Source of the DNA: Nitrospirota bacterium
GTDB lineage: Bacteria > Nitrospinota_A > UBA7883 > JACRGQ01
Direction of reading: 5' to 3'
Assembly: GCA_024275955.1 (NCBI GenBank)
Contig: JAJRYD010000033.1
Coordinates: forward strand, 1-7,029
DNA: 7,029 nt
Part shown: positions 4,778-7,029 of the stretch, in pieces
Numbering within the stretch: the stretch's first letter is position 1
How the letters are laid out: each line of letters opens with the position of its first letter
Notes under the pieces: generated by a model
What the model saw: the letters and a program-made list of their open reading frames with translations, nothing else
Told to the model about the DNA's origin: nothing
The model's database searches: none
Translations under genes and position numbers: made by a program

Positions 4778-6892
4778 GTGGGCGACGGTAAAATCCGGCT
4801 AGATTCCGATATCCAGTTTCTAAAAGGGGTCGGCCCTGTGAGAGCCGCCAAGCTTTCACGCGTCGGGATAAAAAACGTCGGTGATATCCTTTTTCATTTT
4901 CCATTCAGGTATGAAGATAGGAGCATAGTTACCCCGATCGAAAGCTTAAGCGAGGGGGAAACATTTACCATTAATGGTGAGATTGTATCTACAAAAACCC
5001 AAAAAGGCCGTTATGGTAAAAGCAGGTTTCAGCTGTCGGTTAAAGATAAAACCGGCATAATGAGCTGTCTATGGTTTTCGGTTAGAGGCGATTGGCACTC
5101 TAAAAAATATAAACAGGGGTTAACCGTTCTTGCTACCGGAAAAGTTTCTTTTAGCAATTATCAGAAATGTTTCGAGATGACACACCCGGATATAAGTGTT
5201 CTCGACGATAACGGCACCGACACCGCGTCGGGCGGTATTAAACCTGTATATCCGCTTACGGAGGGGATAAACCAAAAGGTAATGCGCGGTATCGTTTTAA
5301 AAGCGGTGGAAATTGCCGAGAAGGTAAAGGAAACACTCCCCGCGCCAATTCTAAAAAGGCACAGCTTCCCGCAAAGGGATGCCGCTGTGCGTTTTATCCA
5401 TTTGCCGGATGAAGGCGACGGTACGGAGAAGGTGAATTCCTTTCGGTCTCCAGCGCATCTGCGGATGATATATGAAGAGTTTTTTCTTATGGAAACCGCG
5501 ATGGCGGTACAGCGTAGCCGCAATACCGAAAAGATAAAAGGGGTGAATGTAAAAGTAAGGAGGGATATCATCCCCGAAATACTTTTAGCGTTTCCTTTTA
5601 AGCTTACCTCTGACCAGCGAAACGTTTTAAACGAAATGGCGAAAGACCTTGAAGCCGAACAGCCGATGAACAGGCTTTTGCAGGGTGACGTAGGTTGTGG
5701 CAAGACAGCTGTGGCGCTTATCGCAATGTTGCTGGCTGTTGCCGACCGGCATCAGGCCGCTATCATGGCGCCGACCGAGATATTGGCCGAACAGCATTAC
5801 AACACCATTCTTAAGCTTAAAACATCATTTCCTATTAAGCCTGCGCTTCTTGTTGCCGGCATGAGGAAAAAGGAGAAGGATAAAGTTTTAGCTAAGATAG
5901 CGTCTGGCGAAATCAACCTCGTAGCGGGAACGCATGCTCTTATACAGCAGGGGGTGGAGTTTAAAAACCTCGGCGTTGCGATAATAGACGAGCAACACCG
6001 TTTTGGAGTAAAGCAAAGAGCGGAGCTTATCTCGAAAGGTGAAAAACCGAACACTCTTATAATGACCGCCACCCCTATACCGAGAACTCTGGCGATGACC
6101 ATTTACAGCGATTTAGATATCTCCATTATAAAAACGATGCCAAAAGGCAGAGGCTCGGTTAAAACCGAGGTTATCCGGCCAAACGATACGCAAAAAGCCT
6201 ACCTGCGGATACACCGCGAGATAGAAAAAGGAAGACAGGCGTATGTTATCTATCCGCTGGTGGAGGAAAGCGAAAAAAGCGAGCTAAAAGCGGCAACGAA
6301 GATGTACGAAAATTTCCGCGAGAAAATTTTCCCTCACCTCAAGCTTGGGCTTGTGCATGGAAGGATGAAACCGGAAGAGAAAAATTCTGTCATGCATGCC
6401 TTTATGAAAAGGGAGATAGATATACTTGTTTCGACCACAGTGGTAGAGGTAGGGATAGACCAGCCGAACGCTACGGTAATGATGGTGGAGCATGCCGAGA
6501 GGTTTGGCCTAGCGCAACTGCACCAGCTAAGAGGCAGAGTGGGGCGCGGGGGCGAAAAGTCTTACTGTCTGCTTGCTGTCGGATACAGGCTAAGCGCTAT
6601 AGCGCGCGAACGGCTTAAAGTGATGACGCAGACAAGAGACGGGTTTTTAATAGCTGAAAAAGATTTGGAACTGCGAGGTACCGGAGATCTTTTCGGTATA
6701 CGCCAAAGCGGGCTTCCCACCTTTAGGGTGGCAAATCTTTTGCGCGATTTCGACCTTTTAAAACTGGCAAAGGATGAGGCGTTCGCGCTTGTGGCAAAAG
6801 ACCCGGAGCTTAAACTCCCTGAAAACCGGCCATTGAGGGACGAGCTGGAGAGAAGCTGGCGCGATAGATTTGAGCTTGCCGATATAGGCTAG
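4778..6892 (+). CDS. recG: ATP-dependent DNA helicase RecG
   Basis: RecG is a double-stranded DNA translocase that regresses stalled replication forks and processes branched recombination intermediates. The 704-aa length is normal. The N-terminal wedge begins with IQFLKGVGPVRAAKL and FPFRYED, followed by an OB-fold at about residues 60-160. Helicase motifs are GDVGCGKT (Walker A, 303-310), DEQH (Walker B, 404-407), MTATPIPRTL (motif III), STTVVEVGIDQPNA (motif V) and QLRGRVGRG (motif VI, from 583). The C-terminal TRDGF-IAEKDLELRGTGDLFG-RQSG region is intact. The start is GTG 4778: an in-frame TGA at 4769-4771 rules out the ATG at 4757, and no good ribosome site is visible, so expression may be low. 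The natural-looking end (FELADIG) means the adjacent IS630-type sequence has not visibly truncated the protein, even though the two stop codons overlap. Confidence 0.96.
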   Translation: MGDGKIRLDSDIQFLKGVGPVRAAKLSRVGIKNVGDILFHFPFRYEDRSIVTPIESLSEGETFTINGEIVSTKTQKGRYGKSRFQLSVKDKTGIMSCLWFSVRGDWHSKKYKQGLTVLATGKVSFSNYQKCFEMTHPDISVLDDNGTDTASGGIKPVYPLTEGINQKVMRGIVLKAVEIAEKVKETLPAPILKRHSFPQRDAAVRFIHLPDEGDGTEKVNSFRSPAHLRMIYEEFFLMETAMAVQRSRNTEKIKGVNVKVRRDIIPEILLAFPFKLTSDQRNVLNEMAKDLEAEQPMNRLLQGDVGCGKTAVALIAMLLAVADRHQAAIMAPTEILAEQHYNTILKLKTSFPIKPALLVAGMRKKEKDKVLAKIASGEINLVAGTHALIQQGVEFKNLGVAIIDEQHRFGVKQRAELISKGEKPNTLIMTATPIPRTLAMTIYSDLDISIIKTMPKGRGSVKTEVIRPNDTQKAYLRIHREIEKGRQAYVIYPLVEESEKSELKAATKMYENFREKIFPHLKLGLVHGRMKPEEKNSVMHAFMKREIDILVSTTVVEVGIDQPNATVMMVEHAERFGLAQLHQLRGRVGRGGEKSYCLLAVGYRLSAIARERLKVMTQTRDGFLIAEKDLELRGTGDLFGIRQSGLPTFRVANLLRDFDLLKLAKDEAFALVAKDPELKLPENRPLRDELERSWRDRFELADIG

Positions 6893-7029
6893 TGTAGTGT
6901 CTCCAGCAAAGCTTTTCCTCGCTTAACCTTTCGTATGATTTCATCAGCGGACTTTGTCCACCTGAACGGTTTTGGGTTTTTATTATTCTGTTTGATATAT
7001 CTGTGTATCACTTTTTCCAAATCTTTAAC
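6889..7029 (-). CDS. IS630-family transposase, C-terminal part, running off the right edge
   Basis: Reading leftward from base 7029, 46 sense codons and a TAG stop (6889-6891) are open. They include VIHRYIKQNNKNPKPF, RWTKSADEIIRKV and a short KRGKALLETLH tail. The pattern of aromatic/NPKPF/xWTKxADEI followed by a basic helix is the typical C-terminus of IS630-type DDE transposases of the Tc1/mariner superfamily. The catalytic DDE domain would lie right of the window, so intactness cannot be judged. The stop overlaps the recG stop (6890-6892) in convergent orientation. IS630 elements insert at TA dinucleotides, and a TA is present at 6890-6891 exactly in the recG stop codon. The sequence just outside, GTGTAGTGTCTCC, may be the element end, but the other end is not visible to confirm it. 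Confidence 0.78.
   Translation of the reverse strand, partial: VKDLEKVIHRYIKQNNKNPKPFRWTKSADEIIRKVKRGKALLETLH

Noticed and set aside
5161-5703. 180-aa minus-strand ORF inside recG
   Set aside because: It is a shadow of the recG frame. The opposite strand encodes clear conserved RecG motifs, and the minus-strand protein resembles nothing.
1-7029. CRISPR array, toxin-antitoxin pair, phage genes or a new defence system
   Set aside because: There are no regularly spaced direct repeats and no small paired ORFs with ribosome sites. All long genes are recognisable housekeeping or transposase families.

Overview
The window is a piece of bacterial chromosome, most likely from a Gram-negative organism of the Proteobacteria / Desulfobacterota / Nitrospinota sort. 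The evidence is the pairing of a CtpA-type periplasmic protease with a YibQ-like divergent polysaccharide deacetylase, a periplasmic c-type cytochrome with a Sec signal peptide, and mid-GC coding DNA. No marker here fixes the phylum. All intact protein genes read left to right. The tRNA and both transposase fragments read right to left.

Layout. Bases 1-153 (minus) are the 3' part of an integrase-core (rve/DDE) transposase; it runs off the left edge and its DNG catalytic motif has decayed. It grades into a GC-rich patch with a small hairpin (about 154-262). A 131-bp MITE-like element follows (267-397), flanked on both sides by TTAA. Next come a tRNA-Arg with the uncommon GCG anticodon (407-483, minus) and its promoter. 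The chromosomal block is ctpA (648-2033), the YibQ-like gene (2116-3057) and tsaD (3058-4065). A second, diverged copy of the MITE-like element lies in the opposite orientation at 4079-4205. A clear sigma70-type promoter then leads into a small monohaem cytochrome c gene (4322-4663). recG (4778-6892) follows with its own candidate promoter. The right edge (6889-7029, minus) holds the C-terminal 46 codons of an IS630-family transposase, whose stop codon overlaps the recG stop codon.

Functional reading. ctpA and the YibQ-like gene both belong to the cell envelope (periplasmic proteolysis and wall- or polysaccharide-linked hydrolysis) and often sit together after envC; no envC is visible upstream here. 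tsaD (t6A tRNA modification) directly follows the YibQ-like gene and is probably co-transcribed. The cytochrome and recG appear to be separate transcription units. No coherent new multi-gene system is visible. The points most worth a second look are the inverted pair of short TIR elements, the Asn at the expected haem-ligand Met position of the cytochrome, the tRNA-Arg(GCG), and the IS630/recG stop-codon overlap.
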